Assembly (NCBI RefSeq): GCF_001883705.2
Contig: NZ_MDEQ02000002.1
Span: 186,001-250,000, forward strand
Length of the DNA: 64,000 nucleotides
Origin: Burkholderia catarinensis
Lineage (GTDB): Bacteria > Pseudomonadota > Gammaproteobacteria > Burkholderiales > Burkholderiaceae
Direction of reading: 5' to 3'
Shown: positions 52,872 to 62,370 of the stretch, in pieces
Layout of the letters: each line of letters begins with the position of its first letter
How positions within the stretch are numbered: position 1 is the stretch's first letter
Position numbers and translations under genes: made by a program
The notes under the pieces: model-generated
Told to the model about the DNA's origin: nothing
The model's input: the letters and a program-made list of their open reading frames with translations, nothing else
Databases searched by the model: none

Positions 52872-52976
52872 AGGTACCGGTTGGTCGGCTCCGTCGCGGA
52901 CGCCGAGGACATCGTGCAGGACGCGTGGCTGCGTTGGCGCGGCGCGGCCCGCGACGACATCGAGAACGGCGAGTAC
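52872..52976 (+). pseudogene. Remnant of an ECF (SigJ-like) sigma factor
   Basis: One frame reads RYRLVGSVADAEDIVQDAWLR, the region-2 signature of SigJ-type sigma factors, then ARDDIENGEY. No start, no region 4 and no upstream part are present. Both ends are lost, so it is a relic, probably left by the insertion of the neighbouring AT-rich gene. Confidence 0.75.
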
Positions 52977-53118
52977 AGAGCGCTTCAGTCCGTACGTACA
53001 CGAAGATGGCACACGAAGGCATCAGCCAGGTCGTGGCGCTCGCGCCTCCGGAGGGCGGGCCGGAACGATAAACGGCGCCCGCCGCGTCGCGCGACGAGCA
53101 CCGCACGGGTGACGCGGA

Positions 53119-53547
53119 TCATTGTTTGTCGTCGACCTTCTTCGGCTTCGGCGGCGACGGCACCTTCGCGTACTGGAACGCGGGCGTCGCCTTCAGCGCA
53201 TCCTTCGTCGCGCCCGGCAGGTAGATGTTGCCGTTGCGCACGTCGAGCGATGCGATCGGCACCGCGACGTCGTGCGCGGCCACGCCGAGGAAGCCGCCGG
53301 CCGACACGATCGCGGCCGACACCGAGCCGTCAGGCGCGACGATCAGGTCGCGCACGGTGCCGACCTTCTGGTTCTGGTCGTTGTAGACGGCCTTGCCGAG
53401 TACGCTCTTCTTCACGCTCCAGCCTTCGAGCAGCGCCTGCGATTGCTCGACGGTCACGCTGATCGGCTGCGCACCCGCGATCTGCGCGTGCGCGCTGACG
53501 CTCGATGCGAGGACGGTTGCTGCGATGAGGGTCTTGTAGAAAGTCAT
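53119..53547 (-). CDS. Exported PRC-barrel domain protein
   Basis: 142 residues. Signal peptide MTFYKTLIAATVLASSVSAHAQ. VLGKAVYNDQNQKVGTVRDLIVAPDGSVSAAIVSAGGFLG is a PRC-barrel domain. The tail is Lys/Pro-rich. Common in Burkholderia; role unknown. Confidence 0.85.
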   Translation of the reverse strand: MTFYKTLIAATVLASSVSAHAQIAGAQPISVTVEQSQALLEGWSVKKSVLGKAVYNDQNQKVGTVRDLIVAPDGSVSAAIVSAGGFLGVAAHDVAVPIASLDVRNGNIYLPGATKDALKATPAFQYAKVPSPPKPKKVDDKQ

Positions 53548-53736
53548 GTTGTCATGCACTCCGTTGAATTGTTGTCGGTATCGGCGGCCGGCCAAGCCGC
53601 CTCCGTGCATGCGTCGAGTGCAGCGCGGCCGGCCCGCGCGCGACGCATCGCACCGGCGCATGTTAGCGCCACTCGCGCAATGCTGCATCGGACGTGATGA
53701 CGCAGCTGCCGTCACGCACCCCACGCGATGGCGACG

Positions 53737-54702
53737 TTACGGACACCGCAAAGAATCGCGTACGCGATCAAACTCCGGCAGATAACGCGCGTAGTGTTCC
53801 TCGCGCGCCGTGTAGATCAGCGCGCAGGTCTTCGTGTCGCCGGAGGTCACCACGACCGCCTGGTGGACGATTGCATCGTTGAGCGCCTCCTTGTGCTCGC
53901 ACGTCAGTGCGGGCCCGCCGGCTATCGTGCCGTTCGCCGCGTGCGACGATCCGATCTCGCTGCCACCTTCCTTGACCGCATCGTCCCACCCGTCGCAGAA
54001 GCTCGACAGGGCATCGTCGCTCTTGTCGCCTATGACGAACTCGATCCCCGCCGAGACCAGCCCGAACCTGAAACGCCGGATCCGGTAGGTCGCGTCGCCA
54101 CGATCCTCCGGCTGGTTCGCGACCCGCCATCCCGCAGGCAAACGCAGCTCCGCAGGCGCCGGATAATTGCGCACGAGCTGCAGGTCGTTGTTGAAGTTCA
54201 GCACGCCCGCGACACCCAGCGCCACGACCACCACTGCAATCGACAGCCAGACACCGAGCAGCGTCAGCAGGCCGATGCCCGCCGCGCGCCAGTTCGATTG
54301 CAGCGCGCCGCCAGCGGCCCGATGCGCGTCGACGGCCGCGCCTTGCGTGTGCCGTGCGTAGAAGATCGTCCCGGCGAGACCGGCAATGACGACCGCATGC
54401 ACGAGCGCGTGCGGCACCGCCGTGGTTTCCGGAATGTCTACCGCCGCGTACAGCACGATCGACAACAGCGTGACGAGCGCCGTGACGAGAATCTGCCGCT
54501 GTGCGAGCGCGCGATTCCCGAGACGCCGCGCGTTCGCCGCGAGCAGGATGCCGCCGGCGAGCGGCGAACCGAGAAACGCCGCCCAGCCGACACCCGACAT
54601 CGTGTACAGCTTGCCGGGCGGCACCGGTGCCGTCGATGCCGTCGTGCCGAAAGCAGCGGGTTCGCCCGGAATCGCCGGTGCGTCGGACGGGAAATCGCTC
54701 AT
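53737..54702 (-). CDS. Membrane protein of unknown function
   Basis: 321 residues. About four hydrophobic segments in the first 175 residues (VGWAAFLGSPLAGGILLAA, ILVTALVTLLSIVLYAAV, LVHAVVIAGLAGTIFYA, GIGLLTLLGVWLSIAVVVVALG), then an extracytoplasmic domain of about 145 residues with cysteines at SFCDGW, LTCEH, KTCAL and LRCP. No family recognised. The 16-base gap to aroG suggests cotranscription. Confidence 0.65.
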   Translation of the reverse strand: MSDFPSDAPAIPGEPAAFGTTASTAPVPPGKLYTMSGVGWAAFLGSPLAGGILLAANARRLGNRALAQRQILVTALVTLLSIVLYAAVDIPETTAVPHALVHAVVIAGLAGTIFYARHTQGAAVDAHRAAGGALQSNWRAAGIGLLTLLGVWLSIAVVVVALGVAGVLNFNNDLQLVRNYPAPAELRLPAGWRVANQPEDRGDATYRIRRFRFGLVSAGIEFVIGDKSDDALSSFCDGWDDAVKEGGSEIGSSHAANGTIAGGPALTCEHKEALNDAIVHQAVVVTSGDTKTCALIYTAREEHYARYLPEFDRVRDSLRCP

Positions 54703-54718
54703 GCCGGCGCCGCCCCCG

Positions 54719-55849
54719 TCAAGCGTTGCGCGGCTGCGCGCGCCGTTGCCGCACGGCTTCGGCCAGCACGTCGAGCACGGGCTCCGTCTGCGCCCAGCTC
54801 AGGCACGCATCGGTGATCGACACGCCGTACTTCAGCGGCACGCCCGGCTTCAGGTCCTGGCGCCCGGCCTCGAGATGGCTCTCGACCATCACGCCGACGA
54901 TCCGCTGCTCGCCCTGCGACAGTTGCCGCGCGAGATCCTGCGCGACATCGATCTGCCGATCGTGCGACTTGTTCGAGTTCGCGTGCGAGCAGTCGACCAT
55001 CACCTGCTCGCGCAACCCGGCCTTGCGCAGCACCGCGCAGCTCGCCTCGACATGGTCGGCGTCGTAGTTCGGGCCGTTCTTGCCGCCGCGCAGGATCACG
55101 TGCGCATCGTCGTTGCCGCGCGTCTCGAAGATCGCGGCCATCCCCATCTTCGTCATCCCCATGAACGCATGGCTCGCGGCCGCGGCGACGATCGCGTCCG
55201 ACGCGACCTGCACGCCGCCGTCGGTGCCGTTCTTGAAGCCGATCGGGCAGCTCAGGCCCGATGCCAGCTGGCGATGGCTCTGGCTCTCGGTCGTGCGCGC
55301 GCCGATCGCGCCCCACGCGATCAGGTCAGCGATGTACTGCGGGCTCAGCAGGTCGAGGAATTCGGTCGACGCCGGCAGGCCCAACGCGTTGATGTCGAGC
55401 AGCAATTGCCGCGCGGCGCGCAGCCCTTCGTTGATGCGAAAGCTGCCGTCGAGCCGCGGATCGTTGATGTAGCCCTTCCAGCCGACGGTCGTGCGCGGCT
55501 TCTCGAAGTAGACGCGCATCGTGATCAGCAGGTCGTCCTTCAGCGCATCGGCGACCGCCTTCAGACGGCGCGCGTAGTCGAGCGCCTGGTCGTGATCGTG
55601 GATCGAGCACGGGCCGACGACGAGCAGCAGCCGGTCGTCGCGGCCGTGCAGGATGTCGCCGATCGCGCGGCGCGTATCCTCGACGAGCGTCTGCGTGGCG
55701 GCGGGCACCGGCAGCTCGTCCAGCAGCAACGCCGGCGAAATCAGCGGACGCACCGCGCCGATGCGGACGTCGTCGATGCGCGTGGTGTCCTGCGTCGCGT
55801 CGGCGCTGCCTACCTCGCGATCGTGGGAAGGATTGTCGAGGTTCTGCAT
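54719..55849 (-). CDS. aroG: 3-deoxy-7-phosphoheptulonate (DAHP) synthase, class I
   Basis: 376 residues. DVRIGAVRPLISPALLLDELP, VVGPCSIHD, MRVYFEKPRTTVGWKGYINDP, GFKNGTDGG and VDCSHANSNK are the class I motifs. Catalyses the first step of the shikimate pathway, condensing phosphoenolpyruvate with erythrose 4-phosphate. CGGAG precedes the ATG. Feedback type (Phe, Tyr, Trp) cannot be read with certainty. Confidence 0.95.
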   Translation of the reverse strand: MQNLDNPSHDREVGSADATQDTTRIDDVRIGAVRPLISPALLLDELPVPAATQTLVEDTRRAIGDILHGRDDRLLLVVGPCSIHDHDQALDYARRLKAVADALKDDLLITMRVYFEKPRTTVGWKGYINDPRLDGSFRINEGLRAARQLLLDINALGLPASTEFLDLLSPQYIADLIAWGAIGARTTESQSHRQLASGLSCPIGFKNGTDGGVQVASDAIVAAAASHAFMGMTKMGMAAIFETRGNDDAHVILRGGKNGPNYDADHVEASCAVLRKAGLREQVMVDCSHANSNKSHDRQIDVAQDLARQLSQGEQRIVGVMVESHLEAGRQDLKPGVPLKYGVSITDACLSWAQTEPVLDVLAEAVRQRRAQPRNA

Positions 55850-55974
55850 GGGGATTCTCCGGGGACGTCTGGAATGATGGGCAGGCTCGATTATGGCACC
55901 CGGAGAAGACGGCGGAGGGTTGCGGCGGGGGAGCGGGGGCGGCGGCGCGGTCACGCAACAGGCGTCAAGACGCG

Positions 55975-56005
55975 AAAAGAAAATGGCGACCCGCGGAGGG
56001 TCGCC
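55975..56005 (-). terminator. Terminator of the secretory lipase gene
   Basis: GGCGACCC-GCGGA-GGGTCGCC forms an 8-bp stem (55985-56005); on the minus strand it is followed by ATTTTCTTTT, a proper T-rich tail. Confidence 0.85.
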
Positions 56006-56033
56006 CGGCCATTCGCCGCGTCGCGCGGCGCGT

Positions 56034-57350
56034 CTAGTGCAGCGTCTCGGGCGCCAGCGAATTGCTCGGCAGCAGCGACGTCAGCCAGCAATTGCTCGGC
56101 GCGGCTTTCCCGCCGAAGCGATCGTAGAGCCACGGCAGCATCCCGGCCACCCACGGCACGATCGCGCCCGCATGTTCAAGCGGATATTCGGTGTACGTGA
56201 CCGGCGTGCCGCTCGCGCAGAACTTCTGCGCGAGCGCGCGCACGTCGTACGCCAGCATCACGCCGTCGCCCACCTGGCTGCCGAAGGTACCATCCAGCAC
56301 GCCTGCCGTGCCCTGGCCGATATACATCGGGATCGTCGGCGATGCGGCCAGGCCGGCATTCACCCGGTTCGCATACGTCACGTACACCGGAATGCCGTTG
56401 ATGTCGTTCGCGTATTGCGGCTTGAACAGCGTGCCCCAATGCAGCCCCGTGTACTTCGGCAGGATGTACGGGAGCGACTGGCTCTGGATGTCCTTGAACA
56501 CGGCGACGCCGGTATCGCTGAGATATGGCGTCAGGTCGAAGCCGTAGCCGCGCGACAGCCCGGCAAGCGCGGCCGCGGCGACGCCGCCCCAGACGATGCT
56601 GCCGTCGACATAGTGCAGGTTGTGCGCGGGATCGACCAGCACGCCGCCTTCCGCCGCACCGACGAGCTGCTTGTTGATGTCGGGCGCATAGCTGGGTGCG
56701 AGCTGCGCGGCCCAGTTCGTCGCGATCGCGCCGCCGGAATAGCCGATCATCGCGACCTTGCTCGACGGATTCAGGCCGGTCGACGGCGTGTTGAGCGCCG
56801 CGCGGATCGAATCGAGCGTCGTCATCCCGTATTCGGGGCCGGCGGCGAAGTCCGCCGTCTGGCCTTCCGTATCGGGCACGATGATGTTGTAGCCCAGCAG
56901 CAGCAGCGTCGACAGTGGAATCGATTCCGCGCTGTAGAGCAACGTGCCGACGTTGATGACCTTGGTCACATCGCGGTCGCCGGCGATCACCTGCGACGGC
57001 TCGTCGTACGGGTTCAGCGAATCGTAGGCCGACTGGTACGAGATGGCCCGGCCGTTGCTGACCGGGCTCCGGATCACGGAGGTCACGTTGACGACCGGCT
57101 GGTTCAGCGCGTTGTTGGTGCGGTACAGCAACTGCTGCGCGGTCACGGCGGTCGGAATGCCGGCCACGTGATAGGTGACGTTGCGGGTCTTGAGCACCGT
57201 GCCTGATGGAATCGATGCCAGCGGCGTGGTGCCGGTGTACGCATAGAACGGATCGGACACGGTCGGCGCGCCGGCGCTGGCCGGCGGTGCGGCGATGGCC
57301 AGCGCGGCGGACACGGCAGCCGCGGCAGTCATGAAACGTCGGGAGGACAT
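56034..57350 (-). CDS. Secretory lipase (LIP family)
   Basis: 438 residues. Signal peptide MSSRRFMTAAAAVSAALAIAAPPASA, with an SRRF motif that could be Tat or Sec. The alpha/beta-hydrolase nucleophile elbow is IGYSGGAIATNWAA (GxSxG). The layout TGTTPLASIPSGTVLKTRNVTY and YNIIVPDTEGQTADFAAG fits the LIP (secretory lipase) family. Likely secreted triacylglycerol or ester hydrolase. Confidence 0.87.
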   Translation of the reverse strand: MSSRRFMTAAAAVSAALAIAAPPASAGAPTVSDPFYAYTGTTPLASIPSGTVLKTRNVTYHVAGIPTAVTAQQLLYRTNNALNQPVVNVTSVIRSPVSNGRAISYQSAYDSLNPYDEPSQVIAGDRDVTKVINVGTLLYSAESIPLSTLLLLGYNIIVPDTEGQTADFAAGPEYGMTTLDSIRAALNTPSTGLNPSSKVAMIGYSGGAIATNWAAQLAPSYAPDINKQLVGAAEGGVLVDPAHNLHYVDGSIVWGGVAAAALAGLSRGYGFDLTPYLSDTGVAVFKDIQSQSLPYILPKYTGLHWGTLFKPQYANDINGIPVYVTYANRVNAGLAASPTIPMYIGQGTAGVLDGTFGSQVGDGVMLAYDVRALAQKFCASGTPVTYTEYPLEHAGAIVPWVAGMLPWLYDRFGGKAAPSNCWLTSLLPSNSLAPETLH

Positions 57351-57744
57351 GGGTGGGGTCCCTTGGGATAACCTGCTTTCATCGAAGGAAGTCCGGCGGT
57401 ATTGCAGACCATCGTGATTGCCGCTTCAAAAGCGTTTCCATGCCATCGACTGTCTCCTGTGAATGAATGATCCGGCCTGTTCTGAATCCGTAATTTTAGT
57501 AGGAGTACAAACCGGATGAATTGAAGCACAACGCGAACGCGTACGATGCGCGTTTTCGATTGTTTGAAGGTAAACGTCTAAATCCGTCACCGCGCGATGC
57601 GGTCGCCCCGGCCGTTCAGCCGACTGTCCGCGCGCGGCCGAAGTGCCGTACGATCGTGGCTGTCCGGTACCGGAGCGGTGCGCGTCGTGCGACGCGCGCC
57701 GCCTGCCTGTGACCTATCGTTCCCTGCCCAACCGACATGCCACG
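57351..57744. other. Intergenic region upstream of the hypothetical gene
   Basis: About 390 bases; the first 240 bases are AT-richer than the genome (lipase promoter). GTAATTTTAGTAGGAGTACAAACC around 57490 looks like a promoter or leader but nothing more specific is seen. Confidence 0.45.
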
Positions 57745-58299
57745 ATGACCGTATCCGAACTGCTCCGCGCCATCCGCCAACCCTATGCCGACCTGCTCGC
57801 GAACGCGGCAACGCAACCGGCGGTGATCGTCGAGCCGGCCTACCGGCGGGCCGACGGCACGCTGGCCACCGAAGGGCCGCTCGCGCTGCCGTGCCGGGCC
57901 GACACCATCGCGGCCGAAGGCGAATCGGCCGGCCAGCCCGCGATGGTCGATTCGACCACGCAACTGGATTTCGAGCCGTTCGCGTTCGACCTCGAAACGG
58001 CGGCCGTGTCGATCCGCCCGTTCGTGTGGGACTGGGCCGCGATCGACGCCGACGGTCTCGACGAAAGCGCGGCGATCGACACGTTCAGGACGTGGTTCTT
58101 CGCGTGGTTCGATGCCGACGACGAGAACACGCCGGCCGACGACGGCCTGCACGGCATCGTTCACTACCTGTCGGAACCGGTTCGCACGGAACAGGGGTGG
58201 CGCGTCAACGCGGATCTCGGTTCCGCGCCCGAGACGGCCGTCGAGGATCTGCTGTTCCGGCTCGTCGATGCGGGCGCCACGCGGATCAATGTCGGCTGA
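57745..58299 (+). CDS. Hypothetical acidic protein
   Basis: 184 residues, acidic, no signal. MTVSELLRAIRQPYADLLANAATQPAVIVEP begins it, and AAIDTFRTWFFAWFDADDENTPADDGLHGIVHYLSEPV holds a conserved-looking core. The size, acidity and pairing with a small exported protein resemble immunity-type pairs, but no toxin lies nearby. Function unknown. Confidence 0.65.
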   Translation: MTVSELLRAIRQPYADLLANAATQPAVIVEPAYRRADGTLATEGPLALPCRADTIAAEGESAGQPAMVDSTTQLDFEPFAFDLETAAVSIRPFVWDWAAIDADGLDESAAIDTFRTWFFAWFDADDENTPADDGLHGIVHYLSEPVRTEQGWRVNADLGSAPETAVEDLLFRLVDAGATRINVG

Positions 58300-58327
58300 A
58301 ATGCCGCGTCATCTCTTGCACACCACC

Positions 58328-58750
58328 ATGAAAAAATCGCTCGCTACACTGCTGCTTTGCATCGCGCTGCCCGCATCGGCCGAAGTCAGCACGGAAGTGC
58401 TGTGCTTCCGGACAGACGGCGACAAACCCGTCCGCTTCGAGTTGCGCACGTATTACGACGATGTCGCCAAATGGTCCGGTGGCGTCGTCCGATATGCGCA
58501 ATCGAAGACGGCCATCCCGCTGCTGTTCAAGCACGAAGAACAGGAGGAACTCGCGGAAGGCCGCCCGTACCAGTTCACGACGACGTGGTGGGAAATGGTC
58601 GACGGCAAGATCAACGGCGAATACGAAATGATGAGCCAGGGCGCGATGGTCTATTCGATGACCTATACCAATGCACGCACCGGCAAGAAGACCGCGTTCG
58701 GCCGGGCGCTGGATGTCGACGCTTCGGCGAAATCGGGGTGCCGCTGGTAA
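58328..58750 (+). CDS. Small exported protein of unknown function
   Basis: 140 residues. Signal peptide MKKSLATLLLCIALPASA. The mature protein has two cysteines (LCFRTD near the start, SGCRW at the end), which could form one disulfide, and is beta-rich (TYYDDVAKWSGGVVRYA, GEYEMMSQGAMVYSM). It follows the acidic gene by 28 bases. Confidence 0.7.
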   Translation: MKKSLATLLLCIALPASAEVSTEVLCFRTDGDKPVRFELRTYYDDVAKWSGGVVRYAQSKTAIPLLFKHEEQEELAEGRPYQFTTTWWEMVDGKINGEYEMMSQGAMVYSMTYTNARTGKKTAFGRALDVDASAKSGCRW

Positions 58751-58830
58751 CGAGGGGACGCGGCGATCGACGCCCGCTGCACGGCGCGCGCGCTTACGCG
58801 CGCCGGCACCACGTGGCAACGGGCCGTCGA

Positions 58831-59538
58831 TCAGCCCGCGTCGCCCGGTGCTTCGACGTCGATTCCCAGTTCGCTGGCCATCCGCTGAACCAGCGCATTC
58901 AGCCGCGCCACTTCATCCGCGAGGCGCTTCTGTTCCGCCTTCAGCGCTTCGAATTCCGAAGGCGGCACGGAATCCGCGCCGCCACCATCCGCGCTCGCGA
59001 AATCGGCCACGTTCACCTCGCCGCACATCAGGTGCATCCAGCGGTTCTCGCGCGCGCCCGGCGCACGCGGCAGCCGGACGACGAGCGCCTGCGAGCGCGC
59101 CGCGAGTTCGTCGAGGAACGCCTCGACCGACGAGATATCCGCGAAGCCGTGCAGGCGCGCGCTGTTCAGGCGCAGCTCGGCGGCCGTCTGCGGGCCGCGC
59201 AGCAGCAGGATCGTCAGCAGCGCGATCGCCTGGCTCGGGATACCGAGCACGCGGTTCGCGTTGTGCTCGAAACGCGGCACGCGGCTGCTGCTGCCCTCCA
59301 TCACGAGGCTCAGGTGCTTCAGCCCGTCGAGCGCGGTCGTGACTTCGTCCTCGCTGACGTTCATGACCGGCGAGCGCGCGGTTTTCTGGTTGCAGCCCGC
59401 CGTCAGCGCATTCAGCGACAGCGGGTAAGTGTCCGGCACCGTGTGCTGCTTCTCGACGAGCACACCGAGAATGCGAGCCTCGAGGGGCGTGAGTTCGCGA
59501 AGGGCGCGTGGCGTGGGCATATCCGGCGTGGTGTTCAT
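58831..59538 (-). CDS. yceH: YceH family (DUF480/UPF0502) protein
   Basis: 235 residues. RELTPLEARILGVLVEKQHTVPDTYPLSLNALTAGCNQKTAR is the family's characteristic opening, followed by two winged-helix modules and a C-terminal coiled coil (SEFEALKAEQKRLADEVARL). Function not established. ATG at 59538. Confidence 0.92.
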   Translation of the reverse strand: MNTTPDMPTPRALRELTPLEARILGVLVEKQHTVPDTYPLSLNALTAGCNQKTARSPVMNVSEDEVTTALDGLKHLSLVMEGSSSRVPRFEHNANRVLGIPSQAIALLTILLLRGPQTAAELRLNSARLHGFADISSVEAFLDELAARSQALVVRLPRAPGARENRWMHLMCGEVNVADFASADGGGADSVPPSEFEALKAEQKRLADEVARLNALVQRMASELGIDVEAPGDAG

Positions 59539-59940
59539 GGTGGCGTCGCAGCGTGCAGCAGGTGAAGGGAACAATCGCGGCCCGTCCGGCATCGCGCACG
59601 GGCGAGCCATATGATAGCTCGCGACGCGCGGCCGACGCCGCCCGCCGCGCCGGCGCGCGCACTTGCCGCAGCCGGCCTTCGTCCAGGTTGCCCGGGCCTG
59701 CCCGGTACCGCGCCGCGAGGCGATGCATACGGGCAGCGCAACGAATGCGCCTGCCGCGCACATGGCGGCGTTTGCGCAATGCGCATGCCGGCGCTACGAT
59801 ATGCGTTCACCCCGATATCTGCGGCGCCGCGCGCGACCGTCTTCGCACGCCAAACCCTCGCACTGCCCGCCCTTGACGCGCTGCCGCCGTGCATGCGCGC
59901 CGCTCGTCAACACCGTTCATCCCCTCACCGGTTCACCGCC
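59539..59940. other. Intergenic region between YceH and SDR genes
   Basis: About 400 bases with no convincing gene; the frames here have random-like composition. Divergent promoters are presumably located here. Confidence 0.45.
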
Positions 59941-60705
59941 ATGACTGCATCCTCTTCCGCACCGCACGTGCGCGCCATCGTCACCGGACACACACGCGGC
60001 CTCGGCGCATCGCTTGCCGAACAACTGCTGCAGGAAGGCATCGCCGTGCTCGGCGTGTCGCGCAGCCGTCACCCGTCGCTCGCGTCGCAAGCCGGCGATC
60101 GTTTCGTCGAAACCGAACTCGACCTGTCGGACACATCGGCCGTCGCGGCCTGGCTGGCCGGCGACACGCTGCGCCGCTTCGTCGACGGCGCGTCGATCGT
60201 TCTGCTGTTCAACAACGCGGGCATCGTCGATCCGATCGGCGCGCTCGCCGCGCAGGACCCGGCAATCGTCGCGCGTGCGGTCGGCCTGAACGTCGCGGCG
60301 CCGCTGATGCTGTCGGCCGCGCTCGCGCAGGCGGCATCCGCCACGACCGAATGCCGGATCCTGCACCTGTCGAGCGGCGCGGCCCGCAACGCGTACGCGG
60401 GCTGGAGCATCTATTGCGCGACCAAGGCCGCGCTCGATCACCATGCACGCGCCGTCGCGCTCGACGCGAACGGCGCGCTGCGGATCTGCAGCGTCGCGCC
60501 GGGCGTCGTCGATACCGGCATGCAGGCGACGATCCGCTCGACCAGCGAAGACCATTTCCCGATGCGCGAGAAATTCGACCAGTTGAAATCGAGCGGCGCG
60601 CTCGCAACGCCCGAGGCAACCGCGCGGCAGCTCATCGGCTATGCGCTGAGCGATGCGTTCGGCGCCGAGCCGACGGCCGACGTACGAGACCTGCCCGTCA
60701 GGTAA
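59941..60705 (+). CDS. SDR family oxidoreductase
   Basis: 254 residues. Cofactor motif TGHTRGLGASLAEQL, NNAG, catalytic YCATK (YxxxK) with Ser upstream in LHLSSGAARN, and PGVVDTGM. Classical SDR; resembles sepiapterin reductase-like members, substrate not determined. Confidence 0.88.
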   Translation: MTASSSAPHVRAIVTGHTRGLGASLAEQLLQEGIAVLGVSRSRHPSLASQAGDRFVETELDLSDTSAVAAWLAGDTLRRFVDGASIVLLFNNAGIVDPIGALAAQDPAIVARAVGLNVAAPLMLSAALAQAASATTECRILHLSSGAARNAYAGWSIYCATKAALDHHARAVALDANGALRICSVAPGVVDTGMQATIRSTSEDHFPMREKFDQLKSSGALATPEATARQLIGYALSDAFGAEPTADVRDLPVR

Positions 60706-60722
60706 GCCGCGGACGCGGCGCG

Positions 60723-61427
60723 TCATCCTTCGAGCCGCTTCGTCCAGTCTTCGACCTGCTGCTCCGTCCGGCGCTTTTCGAGCATCTTGCGCCAGCCGGG
60801 CGGCAACAACGGAACGTCGCACAGCGCATCGAGCGCGGCCATGTCGAGCGTGCGCCGGTACAGCACGTCGAGCACCGCCGACAGCGGCCATTGCGGATGG
60901 CGGCGCTCATGCAGCGCCAGCACATCGCCCGCCGCGACCCAGCCCTCCTGAAGCACGCGGTAGTACCAGCCGGTCCGGCCGCTTTGCTGCACGAGCGCGG
61001 CCATCCGCGGATGATCGAAGCGCGCGTTGAGTTTCCAGCACGGCTGCCGCGACTGCGACACCTGAAGCACGGCGCCGCCCAGCGTGAACACATCGCCGAG
61101 ACACACATCGTGCTCGGTCACGCCATGCGTCGACAGGTTCTCGCCGAACGCCCCCGGCTGCGCGAGCACGTCGCGCACGCCGATCCGTGCGGACCACCAC
61201 GCATAGTGATCGTGCGCATAGTGGTGGACCGCCTTGTCGGGGCCGCCGTGATGCCGTGCATCGGCCTGCTCGTCTCCCGCAAAGCCGGACGCGCCCAGCC
61301 ACAGACGCGCGTCGGCCGGCCGCTTGTCGATCGCGCTGGCGTGCGGCGTGCCGGCCAGCGGCCGGCTCGTGCCGACCCGCACCGCATCGATGGCGGCCGC
61401 GATCGTCGGCCGCGCTTCGTCGCTCAT
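60723..61427 (-). CDS. yiiM: MOSC-domain protein, YiiM-like
   Basis: 234 residues. AIDAVRVGTSRPL, GFAGDEQADARHHGGPDKAVHHYAHDHY and GAFGENLSTHG are MOSC motifs, and the conserved Cys is in SQSRQPCWKLNARF. YiiM-like proteins reduce N-hydroxylated compounds with a molybdenum cofactor. The start overlaps the DapA-like stop as ATGA. Its frame is open far upstream, but the ATG at 61427 is the translationally coupled start. Confidence 0.87.
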   Translation of the reverse strand: MSDEARPTIAAAIDAVRVGTSRPLAGTPHASAIDKRPADARLWLGASGFAGDEQADARHHGGPDKAVHHYAHDHYAWWSARIGVRDVLAQPGAFGENLSTHGVTEHDVCLGDVFTLGGAVLQVSQSRQPCWKLNARFDHPRMAALVQQSGRTGWYYRVLQEGWVAAGDVLALHERRHPQWPLSAVLDVLYRRTLDMAALDALCDVPLLPPGWRKMLEKRRTEQQVEDWTKRLEG

Positions 61428-62320
61428 GCCGCCACACCGTCCGGCAGTGCCGCGAGCAGGCGTTCGAGTTCGCGCGTGCGTGCATCGCCAAGCGGCAGCA
61501 ACGGCTTTCTCGGCTCGCCGGCATCGAAGCCGCGCAGGCGCAACCCGGCCTTCACGGTCACCGGCAACCCGCCGTCGACGATGAACCGCAGCAGCGGCAG
61601 TTGCGCCTGAAAGACCGCCCTGGCGCGAGCCAGGTCGCCCGCGCGCATCGCGTCGACCAGCGCGAGCGGCAACGCGGCGTTCAGGTTCGGCGCGGCCGTG
61701 CACCATCCGGCCGCGCCCGCGGCCAGCGCGGCGAGCGCCATCGGATTGCTGCCGTTGTAGAACGGGATCGCTCCGTCGCTCAACTGCGCGAGCCGGTGCA
61801 TCCGCCCGATGTCGCCCGTGCTCTCCTTGACCATCGTGACGTTGTCGACGGTCCGGCAGATCGTCGCGATCAGGTCGGGCGACATGTCGACGCCGCTCGT
61901 CGCGGGGTTGTTGTACAGCATGATCGGAATGCCGATGGCGTCGCCGATCGCGCGGTAGTGCGCGACGATCTCGTCGTTGCCGAGCTTCCAGTACGACACC
62001 GGCAGCACCATCACCGCATCGGCGCCGGCCTGTTCGGCGAAGCGCGCGCGGCGCACCGCGCCCGCCGTAGTGAGATCGGAAATGCCGACGACGGTCGGCA
62101 CGCGCCGGCGCACCGCGCGAATCGATGCGGTGGCGACCGCCTCCCATTCGGCGTCGGACAGGTACGCGCTCTCGCCGGTACTGCCCAGCGGCGCGATCGC
62201 GTGGACGCCATCGGCAATCAGGCGCTCGATCAGCGCGTCGAGCGCGTTGAGATCGACGCTGCCGTCGGCGGAGAACGGCGTGACCGGGTAGGCAATGATG
62301 CCTTGCAGCAGGATGGACAC
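61424..62320 (-). CDS. Dihydrodipicolinate synthase (DapA) family aldolase
   Basis: 298 residues. QGIIAYPVTPFSADGSVD, PLGSTGESAYLSDAEW, IMLYNNPATSGVDMSPDL and the Schiff-base Lys in VTMVKESTGD. Such lyases include dapA, 2-keto-3-deoxygluconate and 4-hydroxy-2-oxo acid aldolases; the neighbouring class II aldolase suggests a sugar-acid or keto-acid pathway rather than lysine synthesis. Start GTG at 62320 with GAGGA upstream; TTG at 62329 is an alternative. Confidence 0.88.
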   Translation of the reverse strand: MSILLQGIIAYPVTPFSADGSVDLNALDALIERLIADGVHAIAPLGSTGESAYLSDAEWEAVATASIRAVRRRVPTVVGISDLTTAGAVRRARFAEQAGADAVMVLPVSYWKLGNDEIVAHYRAIGDAIGIPIMLYNNPATSGVDMSPDLIATICRTVDNVTMVKESTGDIGRMHRLAQLSDGAIPFYNGSNPMALAALAAGAAGWCTAAPNLNAALPLALVDAMRAGDLARARAVFQAQLPLLRFIVDGGLPVTVKAGLRLRGFDAGEPRKPLLPLGDARTRELERLLAALPDGVAA

Positions 62321-62370
62321 GATATGCAATCCTCAATGATGATCGAATGCGATGGGAAAAACGTACCCGC

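Noticed and set aside
59663..59944. A 93-codon frame in the gap before the SDR gene
   Set aside because: Composition is random-like and it overlaps the SDR start; no ribosome-binding site.
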